From assembly GCF_004353925.1 (NCBI RefSeq), contig NZ_SMOK01000029.1, forward strand, positions 1 to 64,000: a stretch of 64,000 bases of DNA, written 5' to 3'. Positions 8,409 through 16,575 of the stretch are shown here, piece by piece. The notes under the pieces were generated by a model. It ran no database searches. It was not told the DNA's origin and saw nothing but the letters and a program-made list of their open reading frames with translations. Source of the DNA: Pseudomonas sp. H9. GTDB lineage: Bacteria > Pseudomonadota > Gammaproteobacteria > Pseudomonadales > Pseudomonadaceae. Position numbers and translations under genes: made by a program. Within the stretch, counting starts at the first letter, position 1. Each line of letters opens with the position of its first letter.

Positions 8409-9191
8409 ATGTTCGAGCGTCTGCGTGAAGATATCCAGAGCGTTTTCCACCGTGACCCGGCGGCGCGCAATGCCTTTGAAGTGCTGACCTGTTACCCGGG
8501 CATGCATGCGATCTGGCTGCATCGGGCTGCGCATGCGCTATGGAAGCGTGACTGGAAGTGGCTGGCTCGGCTGGTATCGAACTTCGGGCGCTGGATGACC
8601 GGCATTGAAATTCACCCGGGGGCCAGGGTCGGTCGGCGCTTCTTTATCGATCATGGTATGGGCATTGTAATCGGTGAAACTGCCGAGATCGGTGACGATG
8701 TGACCTTGTACCAAGGGGTTACCCTGGGGGGGACCAGTTGGAACAAAGGCAAGCGTCACCCAACCCTTGAGGATGGTGTGGTCGTGGGTGCCGGTGCCAA
8801 GGTGTTGGGGCCGTTCACCGTGGGTGCCGGGGCGAAGATCGGCTCCAATGCTGTGGTTACCAAGGCAGTGCCGGCTGGTGCCACGGCGGTAGGCATTCCT
8901 GGACGTATCATCATCAAGACCGACACCGAAGTTGAAGCCAAGCGCAAGGCGATGGCTGAGAAAATCGGCTTCGACGCCTATGGCGTGAGTGAAGATATGC
9001 CAGACCCGGTAGCGCGTGCCATTGGTCAGTTGTTGGATCACCTGCAGGCGGTCGATGGGCGCCTTGAGGGTATGTGCGGTGCCTTGAAGAACCTTGGCAG
9101 TGACTACTGCGCCAAGGATCTGCCGGTATTGCGTGAAGAGGACTTTGCGCAGATCAAGGACCAGGCACGAAGCGACGCATCGACGCATTGA
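8409..9191 (+). CDS. cysE: Serine O-acetyltransferase CysE
   Basis: CysE makes O-acetylserine from serine and acetyl-CoA, the carbon skeleton for cysteine. The 260-residue protein has the short N-terminal helical domain and the left-handed beta-helix of hexapeptide repeats from about residue 62 to 165: GIEIHPGARVGRRFFIDHG, GIVIGETAEIGDDVTLYQGVTLGG and GAGAKVLGPFTVGAGAKIGSNAVV. The catalytic His/Asp region is FFIDHGMGIVIGE. It sits just before the isc operon, whose IscS uses cysteine as sulfur donor, a sensible metabolic pairing. Confidence 0.96.
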   Translation: MFERLREDIQSVFHRDPAARNAFEVLTCYPGMHAIWLHRAAHALWKRDWKWLARLVSNFGRWMTGIEIHPGARVGRRFFIDHGMGIVIGETAEIGDDVTLYQGVTLGGTSWNKGKRHPTLEDGVVVGAGAKVLGPFTVGAGAKIGSNAVVTKAVPAGATAVGIPGRIIIKTDTEVEAKRKAMAEKIGFDAYGVSEDMPDPVARAIGQLLDHLQAVDGRLEGMCGALKNLGSDYCAKDLPVLREEDFAQIKDQARSDASTH

Positions 9192-9250
9192 CAGAAGGGG
9201 CGTGCGCAGACGTCCCTTAGTTTGCTATCATCCCGCCGCCGTCCAGCGGT

Positions 9251-9275
9251 AAACCCGACTAAAGCACTAGGTCTT
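9251..9275. promoter_or_regulatory. Possible second IscR type-1 site
   Basis: AAACCCGACTAAAGCACTAGG... matches the 25-bp IscR type-1 consensus (ATASYYGACTRWWWYAGTCRRSTAT) at about 17 positions, including the YYGACTRWW core. It lies directly next to, and in the same phase as, the better site at 9276-9300. Confidence 0.5.
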
Positions 9276-9300
9276 ATAGTTGACTTAAATGCTCGGGAAT
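9276..9300. promoter_or_regulatory. IscR type-1 binding site over the isc promoter
   Basis: ATAGTTGACTTAAATGCTCG followed by GGAAT agrees with the IscR type-1 consensus at about 21 of 25 positions and closely resembles the E. coli iscR operator. It covers the -35 element, consistent with [2Fe-2S]-IscR repressing its own operon. Confidence 0.85.
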
Positions 9301-9308
9301 AGCATACT
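9280..9308 (+). promoter_or_regulatory. Promoter of the isc operon
   Basis: TTGACT and CATACT are separated by 17 nt, a good sigma-70 pair, with the -35 embedded in the IscR operator. iscR starts 36 nt downstream of the -10. Confidence 0.75.
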
Positions 9309-9344
9309 CGCTCCCATCCTGAAACCCCGTGGTACCTACTAGCC

Positions 9345-9836
9345 ATGCGACTGACTACAAAAGGCCGATACGCCGTGACCGCCATGCTTGATCTGGCGTT
9401 GCACGCGCAGCATGGGCCGGTGTCTCTGGCCGACATTTCCGAGCGCCAAGGCATCTCCCTATCTTATCTGGAGCAGCTATTTGCAAAGCTGCGCCGCAGC
9501 AGCCTGGTTTCCAGTGTGCGCGGCCCTGGCGGTGGCTATCAGCTATCGCGAAGCATGGAGAGCATTCAGGTTGCCCAGGTCATCGACGCGGTTAATGAAT
9601 CGGTCGACGCAACACGCTGCCAGGGGTTGGGTGATTGCCATTCCGGCGATACCTGCCTGACGCACCACTTGTGGTGTGACCTGAGCCAGCAGATTCACGA
9701 GTTTCTCAGCGGCATCAGCCTGGCTGACCTTGTTACTCGCCGTGAGGTACAAGAAGTCGCCCAGCGTCAGGACCTGCGTCGAATCGCAGGCCGGGCACCG
9801 CAGCTGGACAAGATTGAGACGTCCGCCGTCGAATGA
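9345..9836 (+). CDS. iscR: Iron-sulfur cluster regulator IscR
   Basis: IscR is an Rrf2-family repressor that carries a [2Fe-2S] cluster and adjusts isc expression to Fe-S demand. The 163 residues start MRLTTKGRYAVTAMLDLALH, have the winged helix with LSYLEQLFAKLRRSSLVSSVRGPGGGY-like recognition region (about 39-65), and show the cluster ligands Cys92, Cys98, Cys104 and His107 at the same positions as in E. coli. First gene of the operon, preceded by one clear and one possible operator for itself. Confidence 0.97.
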   Translation: MRLTTKGRYAVTAMLDLALHAQHGPVSLADISERQGISLSYLEQLFAKLRRSSLVSSVRGPGGGYQLSRSMESIQVAQVIDAVNESVDATRCQGLGDCHSGDTCLTHHLWCDLSQQIHEFLSGISLADLVTRREVQEVAQRQDLRRIAGRAPQLDKIETSAVE

Positions 9837-9878
9837 CCGTTTCGACGCGCGACGCGACCGCCTGATAGGAGATATTCA

Positions 9879-11093
9879 ATGAAGTTGCCGATCTACCTCG
9901 ATTACTCCGCGACCACACCGGTCGACCCACGCGTTGCTCAGAAGATGAGCGACTGCCTGCTGGTCGATGGAAACTTCGGTAACCCGGCGTCGCGCTCCCA
10001 CGTCTTTGGCTGGAAAGCCGAAGAAGCGGTCGAGAACGCTCGCCGCCAGGTCGCTGACCTGGTCAATGCCGACCCGCGGGAAATTGTCTGGACCAGTGGT
10101 GCCACTGAATCCGACAACCTGGCAATCAAGGGTGTCGCGCACTTCTACAGCACCAAGGGCAAGCACCTGATCACGTCCAAGATCGAGCACAAGGCTGTTC
10201 TGGACAGCACGCGCCAGCTGGAACGTGAAGGCTTCGAAGTCACCTACATCGAGCCAGGCGACGATGGCCTGATCACTCCGGCCATGGTTGAAGCTGCCCT
10301 GCGTGATGACACCATTCTGGTGTCGATCATGCACGTGAACAACGAAATCGGTACCATCAACGACATCGCTGCCATCGGCGAGCTGACCCGCGCACGTGGC
10401 GTCATGTTCCACGTTGACGCTGCTCAGTCGACCGGCAAGGTTGAAATCGACCTGCAAAAGCTGAAAGTCGACCTGATGTCGTTCTCCGCTCACAAAACCT
10501 ACGGCCCTAAAGGTATCGGCGCGCTGTACGTCAGCCGCAAGCCTCGTGTACGCCTGGAAGCCACCATGCACGGTGGCGGTCACGAGCGCGGCATGCGTTC
10601 GGGTACCCTGGCGACCCACCAGATCGTCGGTATGGGCGAAGCGTTCGCCATTGCCAAAGAGCTGATGGCCAGCGAGAACGTACGCATCAAGGCCCTGAGC
10701 GACCGTTTCTACAAACAGGTTGAAGGTCTGGAAGAGCTGTACATCAACGGCAGCATGACTGCGCGTATCCCGCACAACCTGAACCTGAGCTTCAACTACG
10801 TCGAAGGTGAGTCGCTGATCATGGCACTCAAAGACCTGGCCGTTTCTTCCGGCTCGGCCTGTACTTCGGCTTCGCTTGAGCCGTCTTACGTGCTGCGCGC
10901 CCTGGGCCGCAACGATGAACTGGCTCATAGTTCGATCCGCTTTACCTTCGGTCGCTTCACCACCGAAGAAGAAATCGACTACGCCGCGCAGAAGGTTTGC
11001 GAGGCCGTGACCAAGCTGCGCGAGTTGTCGCCGCTGTGGGATATGTACAAAGACGGCGTCGACATCTCCAAGATCGAGTGGGCTGCGCACTAA
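9879..11093 (+). CDS. iscS: Cysteine desulfurase IscS
   Basis: IscS takes sulfur from cysteine via PLP and hands the persulfide to IscU and other acceptors. At 404 residues it matches E. coli IscS in length; the PLP lysine is Lys206 in FSAHKTYGPKG and the mobile active-site cysteine is Cys328 in SSGSACTSA. A TAGGAGA ribosome binding site lies 7 nt before the ATG. Second gene of the isc operon, 42 bp after iscR. Confidence 0.98.
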   Translation: MKLPIYLDYSATTPVDPRVAQKMSDCLLVDGNFGNPASRSHVFGWKAEEAVENARRQVADLVNADPREIVWTSGATESDNLAIKGVAHFYSTKGKHLITSKIEHKAVLDSTRQLEREGFEVTYIEPGDDGLITPAMVEAALRDDTILVSIMHVNNEIGTINDIAAIGELTRARGVMFHVDAAQSTGKVEIDLQKLKVDLMSFSAHKTYGPKGIGALYVSRKPRVRLEATMHGGGHERGMRSGTLATHQIVGMGEAFAIAKELMASENVRIKALSDRFYKQVEGLEELYINGSMTARIPHNLNLSFNYVEGESLIMALKDLAVSSGSACTSASLEPSYVLRALGRNDELAHSSIRFTFGRFTTEEEIDYAAQKVCEAVTKLRELSPLWDMYKDGVDISKIEWAAH

Positions 11094-11139
11094 GTAGTCG
11101 CCGGCAAGAGCGGCTCTCTGATGAGGAAGGAATTGCACC

Positions 11140-11526
11140 ATGGCATACAGTGAAAAGGTCATCGACCACTACGAAAATCCGCGTAACGTCGGCAAGATGA
11201 ATGCCGAAGATCCGGATGTCGGCACCGGCATGGTCGGCGCTCCGGCGTGCGGCGACGTAATGCGTCTGCAAATCAAGGTCAACGAGCAGGGTGTCATCGA
11301 AGACGCCAAGTTCAAGACCTACGGCTGTGGTTCGGCCATCGCTTCGAGCTCCCTGGCCACCGAGTGGATGAAGGGCAAGACGCTGGATGAAGCCGAAACC
11401 ATCAAGAACACCCAGCTGGCCGAAGAACTGGCATTGCCGCCAGTGAAAATTCACTGCTCGGTACTCGCCGAAGACGCCATCAAGGCGGCCGTTCGCGATT
11501 ACAAGCAGAAGAAAGGTTTGCTCTAA
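11140..11526 (+). CDS. iscU: Fe-S cluster scaffold IscU
   Basis: IscU is the scaffold on which [2Fe-2S] and [4Fe-4S] clusters are built. In the 128 residues the three ligand cysteines are Cys37 (GAPACGD), Cys63 (YGCGSA) and Cys106 (HCSVLA), with Asp39 beside the first. The LPPVK motif at 99-103 is the HscA recognition sequence, agreeing with hscBA in the same operon. GAGGAAGGAA precedes the start. Confidence 0.98.
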   Translation: MAYSEKVIDHYENPRNVGKMNAEDPDVGTGMVGAPACGDVMRLQIKVNEQGVIEDAKFKTYGCGSAIASSSLATEWMKGKTLDEAETIKNTQLAEELALPPVKIHCSVLAEDAIKAAVRDYKQKKGLL

Positions 11527-11554
11527 GTTCGCCTGTTGCAGGTAAGGAGTCTCG

Positions 11555-11878
11555 ATGGCTATCAGCATGACAGAAGCCGCCGCCAACCACGTGCGGCGCT
11601 CCCTTGACGGGCGTGGCAAAGGCGTTGGTATTCGCCTTGGCGTACGCACCACCGGCTGCTCGGGCCTGGCCTATGTGCTGGAGTTCGTCGATGAGCTGGC
11701 CGACGAAGACCAGGTTTTCGAAAGTCATGGCCAAAAGGTCATCATCGACCCGAAAAGCCTGACATACCTCGACGGCACTGAGCTGGATTTCGTCAAGGAA
11801 GGGTTGAACGAAGGCTTCAAGTTCAACAACCCCAACGTACGCGGTGAGTGTGGCTGCGGCGAAAGCTTCAACGTCTGA
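11555..11878 (+). CDS. iscA: A-type Fe-S carrier IscA
   Basis: IscA is an A-type carrier that helps deliver or mature clusters, particularly [4Fe-4S], on apo-targets. The 107-residue protein has the three invariant cysteines at 35 (TTGCSG), 99 and 101 (ECGCGESF). Start set by GTAAGGAGTCTCG before ATG. It lies 28 bp after iscU and 8 bp before hscB. Confidence 0.97.
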   Translation: MAISMTEAAANHVRRSLDGRGKGVGIRLGVRTTGCSGLAYVLEFVDELADEDQVFESHGQKVIIDPKSLTYLDGTELDFVKEGLNEGFKFNNPNVRGECGCGESFNV

Positions 11879-11886
11879 GGCTGCGC

Positions 11887-12408
11887 GTGGGTACTCCTTG
11901 TCATTTCGCCCTGTTTGACTTGCAACCTGGCTTCCGTCTGGACCTCGATAAACTGGCCGTTCGTTATCGCGAGCTGGCCCGTGAGGTCCATCCGGATCGC
12001 TTCGCCGATGCTTCCGAACGCGAGCAGCGCATTGCGCTGGAGCGCTCGGCTGCATTGAACGAGGCCTACCAGACACTCAAGAGCGCGCCCCGGCGTGCCC
12101 GCTACCTGCTGGCTATCAGCGGCGCCGAAGTGCCGCAGGAAGTCACTGTCCACGATCCCGAGTTCCTGCTGCAGCAAATGCAATTGCGCGAAGAGCTCGA
12201 AGACTTGCAAGACAGTGCCGACCTTGATGGTGTCGCGACCTTCAAGCGCCGCTTGAAAGTGGCCCAGGAAGCGCTCAACGAGGACTTTGCTGCCTGCTGG
12301 AACGAGCCTGCGCAGCGCGAACAGGCCGAGCGCCTGATGCGCCGCATGCAGTTTCTCGACAAGCTCGCCTATGAAGTGCGCCAGTTGGAAGAGCGCCTCG
12401 ACGACTAA
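11887..12408 (+). CDS. hscB: Co-chaperone HscB
   Basis: HscB is the J-domain partner of HscA that brings IscU to the chaperone and stimulates ATP hydrolysis. The start is the GTG at 11887 (MGTPCHFALFDLQPGF, 173 residues); the frame stays open further upstream but that region overlaps iscA. The J domain contains the invariant HPD in LAREVHPDRF (about residues 28-37), and the C-terminal three-helix bundle (about 80-170) binds IscU. Confidence 0.96.
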   Translation: MGTPCHFALFDLQPGFRLDLDKLAVRYRELAREVHPDRFADASEREQRIALERSAALNEAYQTLKSAPRRARYLLAISGAEVPQEVTVHDPEFLLQQMQLREELEDLQDSADLDGVATFKRRLKVAQEALNEDFAACWNEPAQREQAERLMRRMQFLDKLAYEVRQLEERLDD

Positions 12409-12450
12409 CCCGGCGCTGCCTTTGGCGGCGCCCCTGGTATTCAGATAAGC

Positions 12451-14313
12451 ATGGCCCTACTGCAGATCGCCGAACCCGGTCAGAGCCCTCAACCGCACCA
12501 GCGCCGCCTGGCGGTGGGGATTGACCTTGGTACCACCAACTCCCTGGTTGCCGCCCTGCGCAGCGGCCGTAGCGAGCCCCTGCCTGACGCTCAAGGTCGG
12601 GTCATCCTGCCGTCCGCGGTGCGTTACCACGCTGACCACATCGATGTTGGTCAGGTGGCGCGTGATGCCGCCTCCAGCGACCCGCTCAACACCGTGCTGT
12701 CGGTCAAGCGCCTGATGGGGCGTGGCCTGGCGGACGTGAAGCAGTTGGGCGAGCAGCTGCCGTATCGCTTTGTCGGTGGGGAGTCGCACATGCCCTTCAT
12801 CGACACCGTCCAGGGGCCGAAAAGCCCGGTGGAAGTCTCGGCCGATATCCTCAAGGTGCTGCGCCAGCGCGCAGAAGAAACCCTGGGCGGCGAGCTGGTC
12901 GGTGCCGTGATCACGGTGCCGGCCTACTTCGACGATGCCCAGCGCCAGGCCACCAAAGACGCCGCGCGTCTGGCCGGTCTGAACGTATTGCGCCTGCTCA
13001 ACGAGCCCACCGCCGCAGCGGTGGCTTATGGCCTGGACCAGAACGCCGAAGGTGTCGTGGCTATTTACGACCTCGGTGGCGGTACTTTCGATATCTCGAT
13101 CCTGCGCCTGACCGGCGGTGTGTTCGAAGTGTTGGCGACCGGTGGCGATACTGCTCTGGGTGGCGATGATTTCGACCACGCCATCGCCAGCTGGATCGTA
13201 CAGTCCGCTGGGCTGTCGTCCGACCTCGATCCGAGTGCTCAACGCCGTCTGCTGGAAACCGCCTGTGCGGCCAAGGAAGCCCTGACCAGCGCCGATGCCG
13301 TGACCGTTAGCTATGACGGTTGGCAAGCCGAGTTGACCCGTGCCGCCTTCGACGCCCTGATCGAACCGATGATCGCCCGCAGCCTCAAAGCCTGCCGCCG
13401 CGCCGTGCGTGACAGTGGCATCGAGCTGGAGGAAGTGAGTGCGGTGGTGATGGTTGGTGGTTCGACCCGGGTGCCACGTGTGCGCAGCGCCGTTGGTGAG
13501 CTGTTTGGTCGTCAACCGCTGACCGACATCGACCCTGACCAGGTCGTTGCCATTGGCGCCGCGATCCAGGCCGATACCCTGGCCGGTAACCGCCGTGACG
13601 GTGGCGAGCTGTTGCTGCTCGACGTGATTCCACTGTCCCTGGGGCTGGAAACCATGGGCGGGTTGATGGAAAAGGTGATTCCGCGGAACACCACCATCCC
13701 GGTTGCCCGTGCCCAGGAGTTCACCACCTATAAAGACGGCCAGTCGGCGATGATGATTCACGTGCTGCAAGGCGAGCGTGAACTGATCAGCGACTGCCGT
13801 TCGCTGGCACGCTTCGAACTGCGTGGTATTCCGGCGATGGTCGCCGGTGCGGCGAAAATTCGCGTGACTTTCCAGGTCGATGCCGACGGCTTGCTCAGCG
13901 TTTCTGCGCGTGAACTGGGTTCGGGCGTCGAGTCGAGCATTCAGGTCAAGCCGTCTTACGGCCTGACCGACGGCGAGATTGCCCGCATGCTCAAAGACTC
14001 CTTCGAACACGCCGGTTTCGACAAGGTTGCGCGTCAGTTGCGTGAGCACCAGGTTGACGCCGAGCGCTTGCTTGAAGCGGTACAAGGCGCGCTGGATGCC
14101 GATGGCGAACGCCTGCTGGACGCCGAAGAGCGTCTGGCCATAGAACAACAGATGCAAGACTTGCGTGATTTGATCAACGGCACCGATGGCGCAGCTATCG
14201 AGCAACAGACCAAACGTCTGTCGCAGGTGACCGATGCCTTTGCCGCCCGTCGCCTTGATTCGACGGTAAAAGCCGCGTTGGCCGGGCGCAACCTGAATGA
14301 GATCGAGGAATAA
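12451..14313 (+). CDS. hscA: Hsp70-type chaperone HscA
   Basis: HscA is the specialised Hsp70 that promotes cluster transfer from IscU. The 620 residues contain the DnaK ATPase signatures GIDLGTTNSLVAAL (about 24-37), IYDLGGGTFDISIL (about 206-219) and VVMVGGSTRVPRVR (about 331-344), followed by the substrate-binding domain and helical lid. It binds the LPPVK loop of IscU encoded upstream. fdx starts 3 nt after the stop. Confidence 0.97.
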   Translation: MALLQIAEPGQSPQPHQRRLAVGIDLGTTNSLVAALRSGRSEPLPDAQGRVILPSAVRYHADHIDVGQVARDAASSDPLNTVLSVKRLMGRGLADVKQLGEQLPYRFVGGESHMPFIDTVQGPKSPVEVSADILKVLRQRAEETLGGELVGAVITVPAYFDDAQRQATKDAARLAGLNVLRLLNEPTAAAVAYGLDQNAEGVVAIYDLGGGTFDISILRLTGGVFEVLATGGDTALGGDDFDHAIASWIVQSAGLSSDLDPSAQRRLLETACAAKEALTSADAVTVSYDGWQAELTRAAFDALIEPMIARSLKACRRAVRDSGIELEEVSAVVMVGGSTRVPRVRSAVGELFGRQPLTDIDPDQVVAIGAAIQADTLAGNRRDGGELLLLDVIPLSLGLETMGGLMEKVIPRNTTIPVARAQEFTTYKDGQSAMMIHVLQGERELISDCRSLARFELRGIPAMVAGAAKIRVTFQVDADGLLSVSARELGSGVESSIQVKPSYGLTDGEIARMLKDSFEHAGFDKVARQLREHQVDAERLLEAVQGALDADGERLLDAEERLAIEQQMQDLRDLINGTDGAAIEQQTKRLSQVTDAFAARRLDSTVKAALAGRNLNEIEE

Positions 14314-14316
14314 CTG

Positions 14317-14658
14317 ATGCCGCAGGTGATTTTTCTGCCCCACGAGAAGTTCTGCCCGGAGGGTATGGTCGTGGAGGCCGAGACGGGTAAGTCCATTCTC
14401 GAAGTGGCTCACGACAACCACATCGAAATCGAAAGCGCCTGCGGCGGCGTCTGTGCCTGCACCACATGCCACTGCGTCATTCGTGAGGGCTTCAACTCGC
14501 TCAACGAAGCTGACGAGCTGGAAGAGGACTATCTTGATCGTGCCTGGGGCCTGGAGCCTACGTCGCGCCTGACCTGCCAGGCCAAGGTCGGCACCGAAGA
14601 CGTGACCGTCGAGATTCCCAAGTACTCCCTCAACCACGCCGCCGAAGCGCCGCATTGA
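14317..14658 (+). CDS. fdx: ISC-type [2Fe-2S] ferredoxin
   Basis: Adrenodoxin-type ferredoxin that supplies electrons for cluster assembly. In the 113 residues the ligands are Cys42, Cys48 and Cys51 in ESACGGVCACTTC and Cys87 in RLTCQAKV; additional cysteines at 46 and 53 are also usual in ISC ferredoxins. Cotranscribed with hscA and iscX. Confidence 0.97.
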   Translation: MPQVIFLPHEKFCPEGMVVEAETGKSILEVAHDNHIEIESACGGVCACTTCHCVIREGFNSLNEADELEEDYLDRAWGLEPTSRLTCQAKVGTEDVTVEIPKYSLNHAAEAPH

Positions 14659-14670
14659 TCTGGAGCTGAC

Positions 14671-14871
14671 ATGAGTCTGAAATGGGTTGATGTACTTGAA
14701 ATTGCAATTCAGCTTGCCGAAAGCAAGCCGGAAGTCGATCCTCGTTACGTTAATTTCGTCGATCTGCACCAGTGGGTGCTGGCGTTGCCGGAGTTTAGTG
14801 ACGATCCGCAACGTGGTGGCGAGAAGGTTCTCGAAGCCATCCAGGCGGCCTGGATCGAAGAAGCCGACTGA
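14671..14871 (+). CDS. iscX: Fe-S assembly protein IscX
   Basis: A 66-residue acidic protein with the IscX signature MSLKWVDVLEIAIQLAESKPEVDP split as seen in its first helix and the RYVNFVDLHQWVLALPEF stretch. IscX binds IscS and modulates desulfurase activity, possibly as an iron-dependent regulator. Last gene of the isc operon; the hairpin at 14902-14924 follows. Confidence 0.95.
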   Translation: MSLKWVDVLEIAIQLAESKPEVDPRYVNFVDLHQWVLALPEFSDDPQRGGEKVLEAIQAAWIEEAD

Positions 14872-14885
14872 GCGCGCTCGGCAGG

Positions 14886-14915
14886 TTAGGCAATCCCCCG
14901 GAACCCGCGTATAAT
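14886..14915 (+). promoter_or_regulatory. Candidate ndk promoter inside the isc terminator
   Basis: A perfect TATAAT at 14910-14915 forms the loop of the terminator hairpin. A weak -35 candidate TTAGGC lies 18 nt upstream. The ndk ATG is 48 nt downstream of the -10. Confidence 0.5.
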
Positions 14916-14929
14916 TCGCGGGTTTAATT
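14902..14929 (+). terminator. Probable terminator of the isc operon
   Basis: AACCCGCG-TATAATT-CGCGGGTT followed by TAATTTTT: an 8-bp stem with a 7-nt loop and a T-rich tail, 31 bp after the iscX stop. The loop sequence doubles as the -10 box proposed for ndk. Confidence 0.65.
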
Positions 14930-14962
14930 TTTCGCTTCACTCAACGTTTCTGGAGTTTCACC

Positions 14963-15388
14963 ATGGCTGTTCAACGTACTTTCTCCATCATCAAGCCTGA
15001 CGCCGTTGCCAAGAACGTGATCGGCAAGATCACCACCCGCTTCGAAGACGCCGGCCTGAAAATCGTTGCTTCGAAAATCAAGCAGCTGTCCAAAGCCGAA
15101 GCTGAAGGCTTCTACGCTGAGCACAAAGAGCGCGGTTTCTTCGCTGACCTGGTTGCCTTCATGACTTCCGGTCCAGTTGTTGTTCAGGTTCTGGAAGGTG
15201 AAAACGCTATCGCTCGCAACCGTGAGCTGATGGGCGCTACCAACCCTAAAGAAGCTGCTCCAGGCACCATCCGCGCTGACTTCGCTGAATCCATCGACGC
15301 CAACGCCGTTCACGGTTCGGACTCCGAAGCCGCTGCTGCTCGCGAAATCGCTTACTTCTTCGCAGCTACCGAGGTAACCACTCGCTAA
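14963..15388 (+). CDS. ndk: Nucleoside diphosphate kinase
   Basis: Ndk equalises nucleoside triphosphate pools by a ping-pong mechanism through a phosphohistidine. The 141 residues include the active-site His117 in NAVHGSDS and the N-terminal QRTFSIIKPDAV. Codon use is strongly biased (GCT, GGC, CTG, AAA/AAG choice), as expected for a highly expressed gene. TTCTGGAGTTTCACC precedes the start. Confidence 0.98.
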   Translation: MAVQRTFSIIKPDAVAKNVIGKITTRFEDAGLKIVASKIKQLSKAEAEGFYAEHKERGFFADLVAFMTSGPVVVQVLEGENAIARNRELMGATNPKEAAPGTIRADFAESIDANAVHGSDSEAAAAREIAYFFAATEVTTR

Positions 15389-15416
15389 GCGAAAGCTTAC
15401 GGGTGAGGGTGAATCC

Positions 15417-16562
15417 ATGACGACATCGACTGGCAAAACTAACCTGTTGGGGCTAACCCAGCCGGAAATGGAAAAATTCTTCGACTCAATCGGGGAGAAG
15501 CGTTTCCGTGCCGGTCAGGTAATGAAATGGATTCACCACTTTGGCGTCGATGATTTCGACGCCATGACCAACGTCGGCAAAGCCTTGCGTGAAAAACTCA
15601 AGGAAGTGGCCGAAGTTCGCGGTCCGGAAGTGGTCAGCGAGGACATCTCCAGCGACGGTACCCGTAAATGGGTCGTGCGCGTGGCGTCCGGCAGCTGCGT
15701 CGAGACCGTGTACATTCCCCAGGGCAAACGTGGCACCTTGTGTGTCTCGTCTCAGGCCGGCTGCGCCCTGGACTGCAGTTTCTGCTCCACCGGCAAGCAA
15801 GGATTCAACAGCAACCTCACCGCCGCCGAAGTCATCGGCCAGGTGTGGATTGCCAACAAGTCGTTCGGCACCGTACCCGCCAAAATCGACCGTGCCATCA
15901 CCAACGTGGTGATGATGGGCATGGGCGAGCCGCTGCTGAACTTCGACAACGTGGTCGCTGCCATGCACCTGATGATGGACGACCTCGGCTACGGCATTTC
16001 CAAACGCCGGGTGACCCTGTCCACCTCCGGTGTGGTACCTATGATCGAAGAGCTGGCCAAGCACATCGACGTCTCCCTGGCCCTGTCGCTGCACGCGCCG
16101 AACGACGCGCTGCGTAACGAACTGGTGCCGATCAACAAGAAGTACCCGCTCAAGGTACTGCTTGAAGCGTGCATGAACTACATGTCGCAACTGGGCGAAA
16201 AGCGTGTGCTGACCATCGAGTACACCTTGCTCAAGGACGTCAACGATAAGCTCGAACACGCTGTGGAAATGGCCGAGCTGCTCAAGAACGTACCGTGCAA
16301 GATCAACCTGATTCCGTTCAACCCGTTCCCGCATTCCGGTTACGAGCGGCCGAGCAACAACGCCATACGTCGTTTCCAGGACCACCTGCATCATGCCGGT
16401 TACAACGTGACCGTGCGCACCACCCGTGGTGAAGACATCGATGCGGCCTGTGGCCAGTTGGTCGGGCAGGTGATGGACCGCACCCGCCGCAGCGAGCGCT
16501 ACATCGCCGTGCGTCAGTTGAACGCTGATGGCGATCTGCAAGACAGCGCCGTTCGCAACTGA
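15417..16562 (+). CDS. rlmN: Dual-specificity rRNA/tRNA adenine-C2 methyltransferase RlmN
   Basis: RlmN is a radical-SAM enzyme that adds a C2 methyl group to A2503 of 23S rRNA and A37 of some tRNAs. The 381-residue protein has the CxxxCxxC cluster motif at Cys116, Cys120 and Cys123 (GCALDCSFCSTG), a VVMMGMGEPLLN SAM motif, and the methyl-carrying cysteine near the C-terminus in DIDAACGQL. First of a long conserved row of genes on the plus strand. Confidence 0.97.
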   Translation: MTTSTGKTNLLGLTQPEMEKFFDSIGEKRFRAGQVMKWIHHFGVDDFDAMTNVGKALREKLKEVAEVRGPEVVSEDISSDGTRKWVVRVASGSCVETVYIPQGKRGTLCVSSQAGCALDCSFCSTGKQGFNSNLTAAEVIGQVWIANKSFGTVPAKIDRAITNVVMMGMGEPLLNFDNVVAAMHLMMDDLGYGISKRRVTLSTSGVVPMIEELAKHIDVSLALSLHAPNDALRNELVPINKKYPLKVLLEACMNYMSQLGEKRVLTIEYTLLKDVNDKLEHAVEMAELLKNVPCKINLIPFNPFPHSGYERPSNNAIRRFQDHLHHAGYNVTVRTTRGEDIDAACGQLVGQVMDRTRRSERYIAVRQLNADGDLQDSAVRN

Positions 16563-16575
16563 AGAGAGGAACTCC

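Noticed and set aside
9195..9218. Terminator after cysE (AAGGG..CGT/ACG..CCCTT)
   Set aside because: The stem is interrupted and no T-run follows, so I do not list it.
12457..14940. An 827-codon open frame on the minus strand opposite hscA and fdx
   Set aside because: It is antisense to well-recognised genes, has no ribosome binding site or family features, and long antisense frames are common in GC-rich genomes.
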